DNA of 37,910 nt, taken from Chloroflexota bacterium (lineage in GTDB: Bacteria > Chloroflexota > Dehalococcoidia > Lucifugimonadales > Lucifugimonadaceae). How positions within the stretch are numbered: the stretch's first letter is position 1; each line of letters starts with the position of its first letter. Both the position numbers and the translations under genes were made by a program. The notes under the pieces are model-generated. The model was not told the DNA's origin and searched no databases. It saw only the letters and a program-made list of their open reading frames with translations. The DNA lies in NCBI GenBank assembly GCA_009838175.1, contig VXSB01000028.1, positions 1-37,910 of the forward strand, given 5' to 3'. Below, piece after piece: positions 7,471 to 15,713 of the stretch.

Positions 7471-8886
7471 ATGATTTCGTCACGGCTCGCGCTCGAGAGA
7501 GCGGCTTCTTTTGCCAATCCTGTGGCGCGGTTTCGGCGTGGGTCTGGGAGTCTGTTCAATATCAGTGTTTACACGTTTGGGATGTCGGGAGTTTGGACGG
7601 GGTATGGGAGCATTTTGTTGCAGTTCAAGGCGACGGAGATAGCGGCTGGAGATGGGGTGAGCATGGTTGGGTGGACGCTGGATAAGACGGCTCTGGCGGC
7701 GTTCATCTCGTTGATCGGTTTGGGGATCGCGGCGGTTGTTCAGCCGCTGGTGGGTGTGCTGAGCGACCGTCAGGTTGGGATGGTGTCGTTGCGGCGCTAT
7801 CCGTTCATCATCTTGGGGATGTTGGGGCTGGCGGTTTCGACGCTGATGTTCGGTTTTGTGAACAGCTTTTTGGCGTTGCTGCTGGTGACTGTGGCGATGC
7901 AGGTTACGGGTAACACGGCGCAGGGACCGGCGAATGCGTTGATCATCGATCATGTGGATGATCGGGAGCGTGGTCGGGCTTCGGGGTATCTGAATCTGAT
8001 GCGGTTGATTGGATCGGGGTTAGTGGCGATGATCGTGGTGTTTCTGATGTCGAACTACGATGTTGAGGACGCTCCGCAGTGGCTGTGGTACTCGGTGATC
8101 GTGATGGTTGCGGTGTTGCTTGCGACGACGTTTTACACGCTCTTGGCGTTGCGGGTGCGGCGGGATCGGAGTGGAACTCACTCCGTTCCGCATTCCCCTG
8201 CCCCTCTGGATTCCCGCCTTCGCGGGAATGACGGGTTGCGGCGGGATGACGAAGAACTACGCGGGATGGCTGGTGGGATTGCGGAAGAGTGGAATCGTGT
8301 GCGGTACTACTTTTTCCTGTTGGGGATGGCGATTTTGATTGCGGCGATGTCAGCGACGCAGACGAACGCGGTGTTTTTCGTGCAGGACGTTATCGGCTTG
8401 GAGAATCCGGCGCGAGGTGGGAACTACATTCTTTTGGCGCTGGTGGGTTCGGCGGGTGTGGTGGTCTACCCTGCCGGTAAGCTTTCGGACCACATCGGAC
8501 GTGGAGTGTTGCTTTTGATGTCGGGGGTAATGGGTGCTGTCGGGGTGGTTTCACTCTTGCTGCTGGACGCCGACTCGCTGTTGGAGGTTATACCTGGGGT
8601 TATCGGTATCGGGATATCGGTGGGGATCTATCTATCGGTAGCCTGGGCGGTTGCGAACGATCTTGTGAGACGATCGAGGGCGGCGGGGGATTTGGGTTTG
8701 ACGAGCATCTCAGGGTTGATTGGAGCGATAGCGGGTAGGTCTAGCGGGTTCTTTATCGGTGGATTGAACGAGCGTGGTTTGGATTGGGGCATCGATTACT
8801 TGGGATATGGGGTTTTGCTGGGATCGGCGGGTTTGGCTTTTCTGGTGTCAGGAGTGGTGTTTTGGTTGGTTGTGAGGAACGATTGA
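7471..8886 (+). CDS. MFS transporter with repeat-derived central loop
   Basis: A 471-residue major facilitator protein with about 12 hydrophobic helices. The first half carries VGVLSDRQVGMVSLRRYPFI, the typical loop 2-3 signature region, and AQGPANALIIDHVDDRERGRASG at the loop after helix 4. Its look is like sugar or GPH-type carriers, but the substrate cannot be read. Between helices 6 and 7, at residues about 229-262, lies a hydrophilic insert including PAPLDSRLRGNDG, encoded by an interspersed palindromic repeat (8208-8234) plus flanking repeat-like bases. The insert sits in the tolerant cytoplasmic loop, so the protein may still work. Ends 39 bases before the chosen ispH ATG, so these genes are probably co-transcribed. 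Confidence 0.88.
   Translation: MISSRLALERAASFANPVARFRRGSGSLFNISVYTFGMSGVWTGYGSILLQFKATEIAAGDGVSMVGWTLDKTALAAFISLIGLGIAAVVQPLVGVLSDRQVGMVSLRRYPFIILGMLGLAVSTLMFGFVNSFLALLLVTVAMQVTGNTAQGPANALIIDHVDDRERGRASGYLNLMRLIGSGLVAMIVVFLMSNYDVEDAPQWLWYSVIVMVAVLLATTFYTLLALRVRRDRSGTHSVPHSPAPLDSRLRGNDGLRRDDEELRGMAGGIAEEWNRVRYYFFLLGMAILIAAMSATQTNAVFFVQDVIGLENPARGGNYILLALVGSAGVVVYPAGKLSDHIGRGVLLLMSGVMGAVGVVSLLLLDADSLLEVIPGVIGIGISVGIYLSVAWAVANDLVRRSRAAGDLGLTSISGLIGAIAGRSSGFFIGGLNERGLDWGIDYLGYGVLLGSAGLAFLVSGVVFWLVVRND
8208..8234 (+). repeat. dRS3-like palindromic repeat inside MFS gene
   Basis: GGATTCCCGCCTTCGCGGGA followed by ATGACGG, the same unit as in secA with one changed base in the centre. It is in frame with the carrier and read as LDSRLRGND. 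The preceding bases (CTCACTCCGTTCCGCATTCC) also look like imported repeat sequence. Confidence 0.9.
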
Positions 8887-8925
8887 CCGCGTGTGTCCCC
8901 TAAGTTTCCTGTACCATCAAGAATC

Positions 8926-9915
8926 ATGGCGACGCAAACGGAAAAGAGCGATCCGGCTACTGATGGCAGATCTGTGGTTTTGGCGAGTCCGAGGGGGTTT
9001 TGTGCGGGTGTGGATTTGGCGATTGGGATTGTGGAGTTGGCGGTTAAGCGGTACGGTTCACCGGTTTATGTGAAGCATCAGATAGTTCACAATCCGCAGG
9101 TGGTGGCGGATGTTGAGGCGATCGGCGCGGTTACGGTTGAGCAGGTGGATGAGGTGCCGGAAGGCGCGGTGGTGGTGTTTTCGGCGCACGGCTCGCCGCC
9201 GTCGGACTACGAAAAGGCGAAGGAACGCAATCTCACGGTGTTGGATGCTACTTGCCCGTTGGTTACGAAGGTGCATCACGAGGCGAAGAAGTACTCGGGT
9301 GAGGGTAAGCGTGTGATTTTGGTTGGGCACCGCGGGCATCAAGAGGTTATTGGCACGACTGGGCAGACGGAGATGGCGCTGTACGACGAGCGTGAGGACA
9401 ACGACCTGCCGGAGTGGGAGAAGGACGAGGAAGTGGTGGTGCTTACTCAGACGACGTTGTCGGTAGCTGACACTGCGGAGGCGGTGGAGAAGATTCAGTC
9501 CAAGTTTGACAACACGCTGATCCGCAACGACATCTGCTACGCGACGACTAATCGTCAGGCGTCGGCCACTGAGTTAGCGGAGCAGTGTGATTTGGTACTG
9601 GTGATTGGGGCAGAGAACAGTTCGAACTGCAACCGATTGCGAGAAGTGGTTACCAAGAGGGGTGTTGAGGCGCATTTGATTAACGGTCCGGATGAGTTGG
9701 ATCCGCAGTGGCTAGTTGGGAAGAAACGGATCGGGGTTACATCAGGTGCTTCGACGCCGGAGAAGATGGTTCGGGCGGTCATCGATGCGATAGAGCATGA
9801 CGAACTGGTGACTATAGGTTCGGGCGAGGAAGGTATCAGCTTCAAGCTACCCTCGAAGTTGCGAGCGACTGCTGAAGAGGCTGGTTATACGTACGACGGC
9901 TCGATGCTGGAGTGA
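8926..9915 (+). CDS. ispH: 4-hydroxy-3-methylbut-2-enyl diphosphate reductase
   Basis: Final enzyme of the MEP isoprenoid pathway, converting HMBPP to IPP and DMAPP with a [4Fe-4S] cluster. The three cluster cysteines are visible in PRGFCAGV, DATCPLV and NDICYAT. The substrate-binding histidines are in QIVHN, FSAHGSP and GHRGHQEVIGTTG, and the C-terminal VTSGASTP motif is present. The ATG at 8926 gives a usual N-terminus (MATQTEKSD...); an in-frame GTG at 8893 would add 11 residues and is less likely. It lies between the MFS gene and a DUF192 lipoprotein whose GTG start overlaps this stop (GTGA), suggesting translational coupling. Its presence shows the organism uses the MEP route. Confidence 0.96.
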   Translation: MATQTEKSDPATDGRSVVLASPRGFCAGVDLAIGIVELAVKRYGSPVYVKHQIVHNPQVVADVEAIGAVTVEQVDEVPEGAVVVFSAHGSPPSDYEKAKERNLTVLDATCPLVTKVHHEAKKYSGEGKRVILVGHRGHQEVIGTTGQTEMALYDEREDNDLPEWEKDEEVVVLTQTTLSVADTAEAVEKIQSKFDNTLIRNDICYATTNRQASATELAEQCDLVLVIGAENSSNCNRLREVVTKRGVEAHLINGPDELDPQWLVGKKRIGVTSGASTPEKMVRAVIDAIEHDELVTIGSGEEGISFKLPSKLRATAEEAGYTYDGSMLE

Positions 9916-10775
9916 GATCGAGTGTCTTGCGCTTTGCGGTAGTGGCGGTTTCCGGGATGTTTGCGGCAGCAGTGGTGGCGGGGTGCGTTAGAGACCGAAG
10001 TACTCCGACGCCAACGTTGATTGCGACGTCTCCGCCATCTCCAACTCGAGCGCCAACAGCGACATCAACGGCAACTCCGATGCCTCCATTGCAGCCAACG
10101 GCGACCGAGGTGCCTACGTCGACTCTCACGCCAGTAGCTGCATCAACACCCGTTGCAACGATGACTCCGATGGCTACTATTAGTGACCCGCCGACATCAA
10201 CTTCAACACCTTCTGCGACGCCTACTCTAGCGCCGACCAAAACTCCTGCACCGACTGATACTCCGACGCCCTCACCGACACCGAATCCGTTGGATGGTGT
10301 CCGGTTTGTGGATAACGAGGATTGTGGTGAGGGTATAAGCCGCGAGTTGTTGCCGGCGATGGAGTTGGTGATCGAGCATGGGGATGCGTCGCACTTGGTG
10401 GTTGTGGAAGTCGCGGATGAAGGGCATGAACGGCGGCAGGGGTTGATGTGCCGCGACGCGGTTCCGAATGGCAGCGGGATGTTGTTTGTGTTTGAATCTG
10501 CGCGTACTTTGAATTTCTGGATGTTCAACACTTATGTGCCGTTGGATATCGTTTACTTGGATGATGACAAGCGTGTCCTGCGCGCGGTTCGGATGGAGCC
10601 TTGTCCGCGTCCAGAAAGTGCGGATGACAATTCTTGGCGTAGCGCGTGTTCAACGGCATCGATTCCGTATGGCTCTGGATCCACGGCGTTGTATGCACTT
10701 GAATTACCGGCTGGTTGGTTGTCGAGCGTTGGTTTGGAGATTGAGAATCTCGGGGGAGTCTTGTTTAGTTGGTGA
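9912..10775 (+). CDS. Thr-Pro-rich lipoprotein with DUF192 domain
   Basis: A 287-residue exported lipoprotein. A hydrophobic signal segment at about 5-24 ends in the lipobox VVAGC (Cys25). Residues about 31-135 are a low-complexity Thr/Pro/Ser linker, likely extended and wall- or envelope-spanning. The C-terminal part is a DUF192 domain: RRQGLMCRDAVPNGSGMLFVF, then FWMFNTYVPLDIVYLDDD, and the Gly-rich LPAGWLSSVGLEIEN ending. The biochemical role of DUF192 is not established. Cys residues (DCGEG, MCRD, EPCP, SACST) could form disulfides outside the cell. The GTG start overlaps the ispH stop, and its own stop overlaps the next gene's GTG, so the three genes are a coupled unit. Confidence 0.85.
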   Translation: MRSSVLRFAVVAVSGMFAAAVVAGCVRDRSTPTPTLIATSPPSPTRAPTATSTATPMPPLQPTATEVPTSTLTPVAASTPVATMTPMATISDPPTSTSTPSATPTLAPTKTPAPTDTPTPSPTPNPLDGVRFVDNEDCGEGISRELLPAMELVIEHGDASHLVVVEVADEGHERRQGLMCRDAVPNGSGMLFVFESARTLNFWMFNTYVPLDIVYLDDDKRVLRAVRMEPCPRPESADDNSWRSACSTASIPYGSGSTALYALELPAGWLSSVGLEIENLGGVLFSW

Positions 10776-12805
10776 ATGGGTATTCATCTAACGGTCTGCC
10801 GGAAGGCGGATCAAAGGGGCGCGCTCTGCTGGTGGTGACCGATGGGTTGGGATTCGATCCTGATACGGTCATGCGGCTTTCGAGTCGGGTGATTGATGAA
10901 CTGAGTCCCCGCACTCGCCGATCGCTCTTGGATTTGGCTCTTGAAGCGTCGCCCGGCAGCTACGAGATGTTGGCTATCACGCGTCTGGCGGTGCTGCCGA
11001 TCACTGCGGAAGGTTTAAATCCTAGTCTGACCTGGGAGAAGGCCGATGAAACGCTGAGGAGAGTCCGGTTTATTAGAGACGGGTTGCGTGAACGGCGACA
11101 GTTGGCCGAGATCGGTTCGATTCGGAGGCGGGTTGCGTTGGAGAACCGGTATATCCCGTGGTTCGCTGAGGATCCAACTTGGTCGGAGATCGTGAATCTG
11201 AATCTGACGGTTCCGACACAGGCTTCAGGTGTCTGGGTCGGGTATGAGGATGTTGATCCGCCGGTTCAGGGGAACTCGGAGACGGGGCACCAGCAGATCG
11301 GGAATCTGGCGCTGGCACCGCAGATACCGTTGCAGATCACGCAGTCGATAACGGATGGATCGTTTTTCGAGAATCGGATGATGCTGGAGGCGATCGAAGG
11401 TGCGTTGGCGGCGGGCAACAACATCAACTTTTCTTTCCTGCTTTCGGGGATTCGAGGATCAGATGGTCGGGTTCATTCGGCGTGGAATCATCTGGAGGCG
11501 TTTTGCGAGTTGATGTTTGACCGTCTCGGCATATCGCCAGATCGGGTGAGGATGCAGGCGATATTGGATGGGCGGGACGCACCGGCGCGTGGATCAATGG
11601 AGATTGAGGGAGTGGAAGGCGGCTATCTGGGCGAGTTGGAGCGGCTGTTGAAGCGGTACGATGCGGTTGAGTCTTTGGCGTGGGTGATTGGTCGGTCGTT
11701 GTCTATGGATCGGGACTATCGTGAGGAGAATGCTCGGTGCGACTATTTGTTGATGACCGAGGGCGAGGGTGAGGTCGTCACGAGCTTTGATGATGTGAGA
11801 GCGATCGCGTCAGCGGCACACGATGATGGGTTGACGGATGCTGATGTGCCGGCGATTGCACTCGATCACGGGGATGGTGCGCTGAAGATTGAGCCTGGTG
11901 ACGCGTTCATCAATCTGAACTTCAGATCGGATCGCCAGCGTTCGAAGACGGCTTCGTTGGTTGGTGCGAGGGAATATCTGGATCGAGAGGCGAAGTCTCG
12001 CGGGCGGGATTGGCGCTTCGATTGGATGCAGGACGACTTGAACCTGCGGATGTGCACAATGGCGGAGTATGACGCGGAGTTCGAGGCGCGGTACGGGGTG
12101 AAGGTTGCGTTTCCGATTACACCGCATCAGTTGAACCTGTTCAGTCATTGGGATCGCTTGACGGACGACGATGATCTGTATCTGCTGGTTGCGGAGAGCG
12201 TGAAGGCGTCGCACATGGGGTATTTCGTGCGTGGTCGGCGCGAGGCGGAGCAGGGTTCGAAGCGCGAGGATCGCTGGGTTGTGCCGTCGGATGGTGCGAA
12301 TGAGGGTGTTCATTCCGACTCGGATTTCTACGTGAGGGCAGTGATGAAGACGCGGGAGATCGCGCAGTTGGTTTCGGAGGCGATGGGGACTGGAGCGTAT
12401 CGGTTGATCGCGTGCAACTTGGCGGCGCCGGACATGGTGGGGCACCTGTTGCCGACGCGTTTCGATGCGGCGGCGGAGGCGTACCGAGCTACGGTTGCGA
12501 CGCTAGCGGAGTTGAGCGGCGTGGCGCGGGCGAACGGATATTCGATGGTGGTGACGTCGGATCACGGGAACATCGAGAACGATGCGCCGACGCATACGGT
12601 CAACCCGGTATTGACGACGGTTCTGCCAGCTATGGGAAGTGTGGAGCCGCGGGATTTGGAGGGCGCGTATTCGGCGAAGCTGTTCGATATTTCGCACACT
12701 TTGGCGCAATTGATCGGGATCGATGCGCGGGAGATTGCGGAGATTGTGGGGGTGTTTCGCGGGGGATTGAGGGAGGAGTTTATGGGGAAGTCGATAATCC
12801 GCTAG
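10772..12805 (+). CDS. gpmI: Cofactor-independent phosphoglycerate mutase, enlarged form
   Basis: A 677-residue alkaline-phosphatase-superfamily enzyme interconverting 3- and 2-phosphoglycerate. iPGM motifs are in order: VTDGLG (first metal Asp), GNSETGH (phospho-Ser near residue 169), LDGRDAPARG, MDRDYREE, NLNFRSDR, MAEYD, APDMVGH, TSDHGNIE and THTVNP. All metal and catalytic positions appear kept. The protein is about 165 residues longer than typical (about 510). Most of the excess is roughly 95 extra residues between the first Asp and the Ser, a helical Arg/Glu-rich insert. The GTG at 10772 is preferred because it overlaps the preceding stop (GTGA). A related phosphomutase activity cannot be excluded. 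Confidence 0.85.
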   Translation: MNGYSSNGLPEGGSKGRALLVVTDGLGFDPDTVMRLSSRVIDELSPRTRRSLLDLALEASPGSYEMLAITRLAVLPITAEGLNPSLTWEKADETLRRVRFIRDGLRERRQLAEIGSIRRRVALENRYIPWFAEDPTWSEIVNLNLTVPTQASGVWVGYEDVDPPVQGNSETGHQQIGNLALAPQIPLQITQSITDGSFFENRMMLEAIEGALAAGNNINFSFLLSGIRGSDGRVHSAWNHLEAFCELMFDRLGISPDRVRMQAILDGRDAPARGSMEIEGVEGGYLGELERLLKRYDAVESLAWVIGRSLSMDRDYREENARCDYLLMTEGEGEVVTSFDDVRAIASAAHDDGLTDADVPAIALDHGDGALKIEPGDAFINLNFRSDRQRSKTASLVGAREYLDREAKSRGRDWRFDWMQDDLNLRMCTMAEYDAEFEARYGVKVAFPITPHQLNLFSHWDRLTDDDDLYLLVAESVKASHMGYFVRGRREAEQGSKREDRWVVPSDGANEGVHSDSDFYVRAVMKTREIAQLVSEAMGTGAYRLIACNLAAPDMVGHLLPTRFDAAAEAYRATVATLAELSGVARANGYSMVVTSDHGNIENDAPTHTVNPVLTTVLPAMGSVEPRDLEGAYSAKLFDISHTLAQLIGIDAREIAEIVGVFRGGLREEFMGKSIIR

Positions 12806-12813
12806 GTTTTCCG

Positions 12814-13572
12814 CTACCAAGCGGTTTCGCCGCCGTCTATTACTAGTTCGGTGCCGGTTACCCAGGCGGATTCGTCGGAGGCTAGGTAGAGGCAGCCGTA
12901 GGCGATGTCGTCGGGGAGGCCGAGGCGGCCCATGGGGGTCATACCTTCGCGGTAGTCGCGGATTTCTTTGATGCCGTGGATGTCGGTGGTCATGGGGGTG
13001 TCGGTGAAGCCGGGGCATACGGCGTTTACGCGGATGTTGTCGGGTCCGTACTGGACGGCGGCGGCTTTGGAGAAGACGAGGGCTGCGCCTTTGGATGCGT
13101 GGTAGGGCGCTCCGGCTCTGGATCCGACGATGCCGAAGATGGAGGAGACGTTGATGACGGAACCTCCGCCGACCTTTTTCATGGCTTTGATGCCGGCGCG
13201 GGTGCCGAGCATGATGGCCGTGGAGTTGACAGCGAAGACGTCGTTCCAGTCGTCGAGGACGACGTCTTCGACGACGGTTCTGCCCTTTGGTCCGGACATT
13301 CCGGCGTTGTTTACGACGATGTCGAGGCGTCCCCATTTGGATTCGGCGATCTCGACGGCTTCATCCCACGCCGCTTCCTGCGTGACGTCGTGGTTGAAGA
13401 AGACGGCGGCGGGAGTGAGTTCGGCTTCGAGAGCATTGCCTTTGGTCTCGTCGATGTCGCTGATGATGACTTTTGCGCCTTCGCGGACGAAGATGCGAGA
13501 GCATGCTTCGCCGATGCCGGATGCTCCGCCGGTTACGATGGCTACTTTGCCGGATAATCTTCCGTTGGACAT
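12814..13572 (-). CDS. Short-chain dehydrogenase/reductase
   Basis: A 252-residue classical SDR. The cofactor motif TGGASGIG lies at 14-21. An acidic residue after the second strand (SDID, 38-41) points to NAD rather than NADP. NNAG lies at 88-91, with catalytic N116, S143/S144, Y157 and K161 (YHASK). The C-terminus VTGTELVIDGGETAW is typical. Oxidation of a sugar, polyol or hydroxy acid is likely, but the substrate is not readable. It starts one base after the stop of the mandelate-racemase-type gene, so the two form an operon and may act on one sugar-acid pathway. The stop is only 8 bases from the convergent phosphoglycerate mutase stop, around a short CCGCT/AGCGG hairpin at 12811-12824. 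Confidence 0.93.
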   Translation of the reverse strand: MSNGRLSGKVAIVTGGASGIGEACSRIFVREGAKVIISDIDETKGNALEAELTPAAVFFNHDVTQEAAWDEAVEIAESKWGRLDIVVNNAGMSGPKGRTVVEDVVLDDWNDVFAVNSTAIMLGTRAGIKAMKKVGGGSVINVSSIFGIVGSRAGAPYHASKGAALVFSKAAAVQYGPDNIRVNAVCPGFTDTPMTTDIHGIKEIRDYREGMTPMGRLGLPDDIAYGCLYLASDESAWVTGTELVIDGGETAW

Positions 13573-13573
13573 T

Positions 13574-14716
13574 TCAAAACCCTCTCTGCGCGGGTGCGGG
13601 GCTGTCGGAATCGACGGACATATTTTTGATGGTGTCGGGGTTCGGTTCTAGGCCTAGGCCAGGCCGGTCTTCGAAGGCCTTCCATTGACCGTTTTCGGGC
13701 CACGGGACTTCAGTGAAGAGGATGGGCCAGGACTTCATTTCGCCGCCGAGGACTTCCACTACTCGAAGGTTGGGTGTGGCCATGGTGCAGTGGAGATGCA
13801 GTAAGGAGTAGGCGTGGGGCGCGATGGGTAAATTGTAGGAGTCGGCGAGGTGGGTTACCTTCATCCACTCGGTGACGCCCCCTACCCTGCCGATGTCGGG
13901 CTGGACGATGTCGGCACCCCCGCGGCTGATGAGTTCCTTGAAGCCGTATTTCGTGTACTCGTGCTCGCCAGTGGCGACAGGGATGTTGGTTGCTTTGGAG
14001 ATTTCGGCGAGACCTTGGATGTCGTCGGCGAGGACGGGTTCTTCAAACCATCCCACGTCGTAGTCCTCGAATTTTCGGGACATGCGGATGGCCTGCTTGG
14101 CGTAGTAGCCGTTGTTGGCGTCGACCAAGATCTCGACGTCGTCTCCAACGGCTTTGCGGACGGCTTCGAGGCGTTCGATGTCGGCTCGTTCGTCGGTGCC
14201 GAAGTTCATTCCGACCTTCATCTTGATGCGCGGGAAACCCATGTCGACATATCCGGTCTGCTCGGCGACTAACTCGTCGACGGTGTAGTTGGTCCAACCG
14301 CCGCTGCCATAGCACGGGACGGATTCGTGGGCTTGTCCGAGGAGTTTGTACAGGGGGACGCCGAGGGCTTTGCCTTTGAGGTCCCAGAGTGCGACATCGA
14401 GGCCGGAGATGGCTTGGAATGCGAATCCCTTGCGACCGTAGCCTCGGACGCGCCAGAACATCTCGGTCCAGATGCGTTCGGTCTCGAACGGGGTCTTGCC
14501 GATGAGGATGTCTTTGAGGTTGTCGTTGATGAGGGAGCGGATTGCGGCGGGCGAGTTGAGGTAGCTGAAGCCCTGCGTGCCTTCGTCGGTCTGAATATGG
14601 ATGAAGACGGTGGTGCGACCGTGGGTGCCGGGTTTGAGCGGGGGGATGGTCGCGTCTTGGATGGCGTCGGCGTCGGGGTTGTAGATGAGGGTTGTAGTTA
14701 CGTCGGTGATTTTCAT
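13574..14716 (-). CDS. Mandelate racemase/muconate lactonizing enzyme family protein
   Basis: A 380-residue enolase-superfamily enzyme. The N-terminal capping domain is followed by the barrel with the base pair K165-x-K167 (RIKMKVG). Metal ligands are D199 (VDANNG), E225 (FEEP) and E251 (TGEHE), and the Asp/His dyad is D274 (QPDIGRVGG) and H301 (APHAY). This KxK plus Asp-His set marks the mandelate racemase subgroup, where most members are acid-sugar dehydratases. A dehydratase of a sugar acid is therefore the best guess, with the exact substrate unknown. It is first in a two-gene operon with the SDR. A repeat copy lies upstream at 14764. Confidence 0.92.
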   Translation of the reverse strand: MKITDVTTTLIYNPDADAIQDATIPPLKPGTHGRTTVFIHIQTDEGTQGFSYLNSPAAIRSLINDNLKDILIGKTPFETERIWTEMFWRVRGYGRKGFAFQAISGLDVALWDLKGKALGVPLYKLLGQAHESVPCYGSGGWTNYTVDELVAEQTGYVDMGFPRIKMKVGMNFGTDERADIERLEAVRKAVGDDVEILVDANNGYYAKQAIRMSRKFEDYDVGWFEEPVLADDIQGLAEISKATNIPVATGEHEYTKYGFKELISRGGADIVQPDIGRVGGVTEWMKVTHLADSYNLPIAPHAYSLLHLHCTMATPNLRVVEVLGGEMKSWPILFTEVPWPENGQWKAFEDRPGLGLEPNPDTIKNMSVDSDSPAPAQRGF

Positions 14717-14763
14717 GGGGTGGGTTGGAGGTATGGTGATTGGGTTGGTGTTGGATTTTATAT

Positions 14764-14812
14764 GTCTGAACCGCTGATTTTACTGATTGGGATGATGGGC
14801 TGTGATTGGTTC
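14764..14812 (+). repeat. TGAACCGCTGATT-family repeat, copy 4
   Basis: GTCTGAACCGCTGATTTTAC, then TGATTGGGATGATGGGCTGT and GATTGG. It occupies a third of the 150-base divergent region between the racemase-family gene and the HhH gene, so it must neighbour both promoters. Confidence 0.9.
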
Positions 14813-14848
14813 GGAATATTCGGTAGTCGCCAAAATATCCTAATGCTG

Positions 14849-14854
14849 AAGGAG
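14849..14854 (+). promoter_or_regulatory. Shine-Dalgarno-like site for HhH gene
   Basis: AAGGAG stands 12 bases before the ATG at 14867, a rather long spacing. No alternative in-frame start fits better, so the ATG is kept. Confidence 0.45.
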
Positions 14855-14866
14855 CTGCTTTGATTA

Positions 14867-15610
14867 ATGAATGTAAACGATAAACCTGAGCGGATCCGGG
14901 ATTTGCTGCTTGACAATCAACCTGAGCGATCTCGGGATTTCTGGCCATGGTTGGGGCCGTTGGAAGGTAATCCCGCCGACAAGAAATCGGCGAATAAATT
15001 TCTGCTTGGTTGCATGGTGGATTTCAGGAAAAATTCCGATCTAGTGTGGCGCGACACGCAGGTTTTTGCCGAAGACAAGTTGTGCGATCCAGACAGCCTT
15101 TGGGAAGCGATAACGGATACGCCCGAAATCGAATGGAAAACGCGCCGTCACAAATTGAGATGTTCGTTGCATTATTACCAACGACGACACGACAAAGTGT
15201 GGGATATGGCGAAGCGCATCACGGAGCAATACGGAGGCGATGCTCGCAAGATCTGGGGAGGTGTGAGTACTGAAGAAACGCTCACAAGGTTGGTTCGCCT
15301 CGGACTCGGCCCTTGGGTGTCGAGGATGACGGTTGGGGGATTGATCGATACAAGGCAAATTTCGGGCCGAATGGATCTCAAGGCCGATACTCATGTCAGA
15401 AGAGTGCTCGGTAGAGTCTTCGACGGTGAGAAAGTTTCAGAACAAACAGCATTCCGACACGCCGACGCAATGGTTCCCGGAGACTCATGGCAGCTGGATC
15501 ACTCGTTGTACATACTGGGTCAAAGCGTGTGCACTGCCAATAAACCGAAGTGTCACTCGTGTTATTTAAATGTCGAATGTCGATATTTTCAGCGAGACTT
15601 AGGCGCGTGA
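14867..15610 (+). CDS. Endonuclease III-like HhH-GPD protein with Fe-S cluster, lacking the lyase Lys
   Basis: A 247-residue protein whose C-terminal half resembles endonuclease III. There is a helix-hairpin-helix region at about 144-158 (RLGLGPWVSRMTVGG) and the ADTHVRRV motif with the conserved catalytic Asp at D174. A perfect cluster motif C-X6-C-X2-C-X5-C is at C222, C229, C232 and C238. By eye alignment the Schiff-base lysine of LPGVGRKTA is replaced (W150 or a neighbour), so lyase activity is doubtful; a monofunctional glycosylase or a DNA-binding role is possible. The N-terminal 90 residues do not match the usual enzyme. Base composition is visibly more AT-rich than its neighbours, suggesting transfer. 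It stands alone. Confidence 0.75.
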   Translation: MNVNDKPERIRDLLLDNQPERSRDFWPWLGPLEGNPADKKSANKFLLGCMVDFRKNSDLVWRDTQVFAEDKLCDPDSLWEAITDTPEIEWKTRRHKLRCSLHYYQRRHDKVWDMAKRITEQYGGDARKIWGGVSTEETLTRLVRLGLGPWVSRMTVGGLIDTRQISGRMDLKADTHVRRVLGRVFDGEKVSEQTAFRHADAMVPGDSWQLDHSLYILGQSVCTANKPKCHSCYLNVECRYFQRDLGA

Positions 15611-15639
15611 ATTCGCGACATGGGACGCACCACACTATT

Positions 15640-15696
15640 TGCGGCGCGCGCCCCTTTGTCCTTCGGACATTTCCCCCGTTAACGGGGGAACCCCAA
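15640..15696. terminator. Double hairpin between convergent genes
   Basis: Two inverted repeats in tandem: TGTCC-TTC-GGACA (15657-15669) and a perfect 20-base palindrome TTCCCCCGTTAACGGGGGAA (15671-15690). They lie between the HhH gene and the ABC permease, both of which end here, so a bidirectional stop is likely. The opening GCGCGCCCCTTT resembles the repeat at 21518. Confidence 0.6.
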
Positions 15697-15713
15697 CATC
15701 GCGGTAGAGGCCG

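Noticed and set aside
12503-13336. 277-codon Arg-rich frame over the SDR and phosphoglycerate mutase ends
   Set aside because: Low-complexity Arg/His translation and overlap with two well-supported genes.
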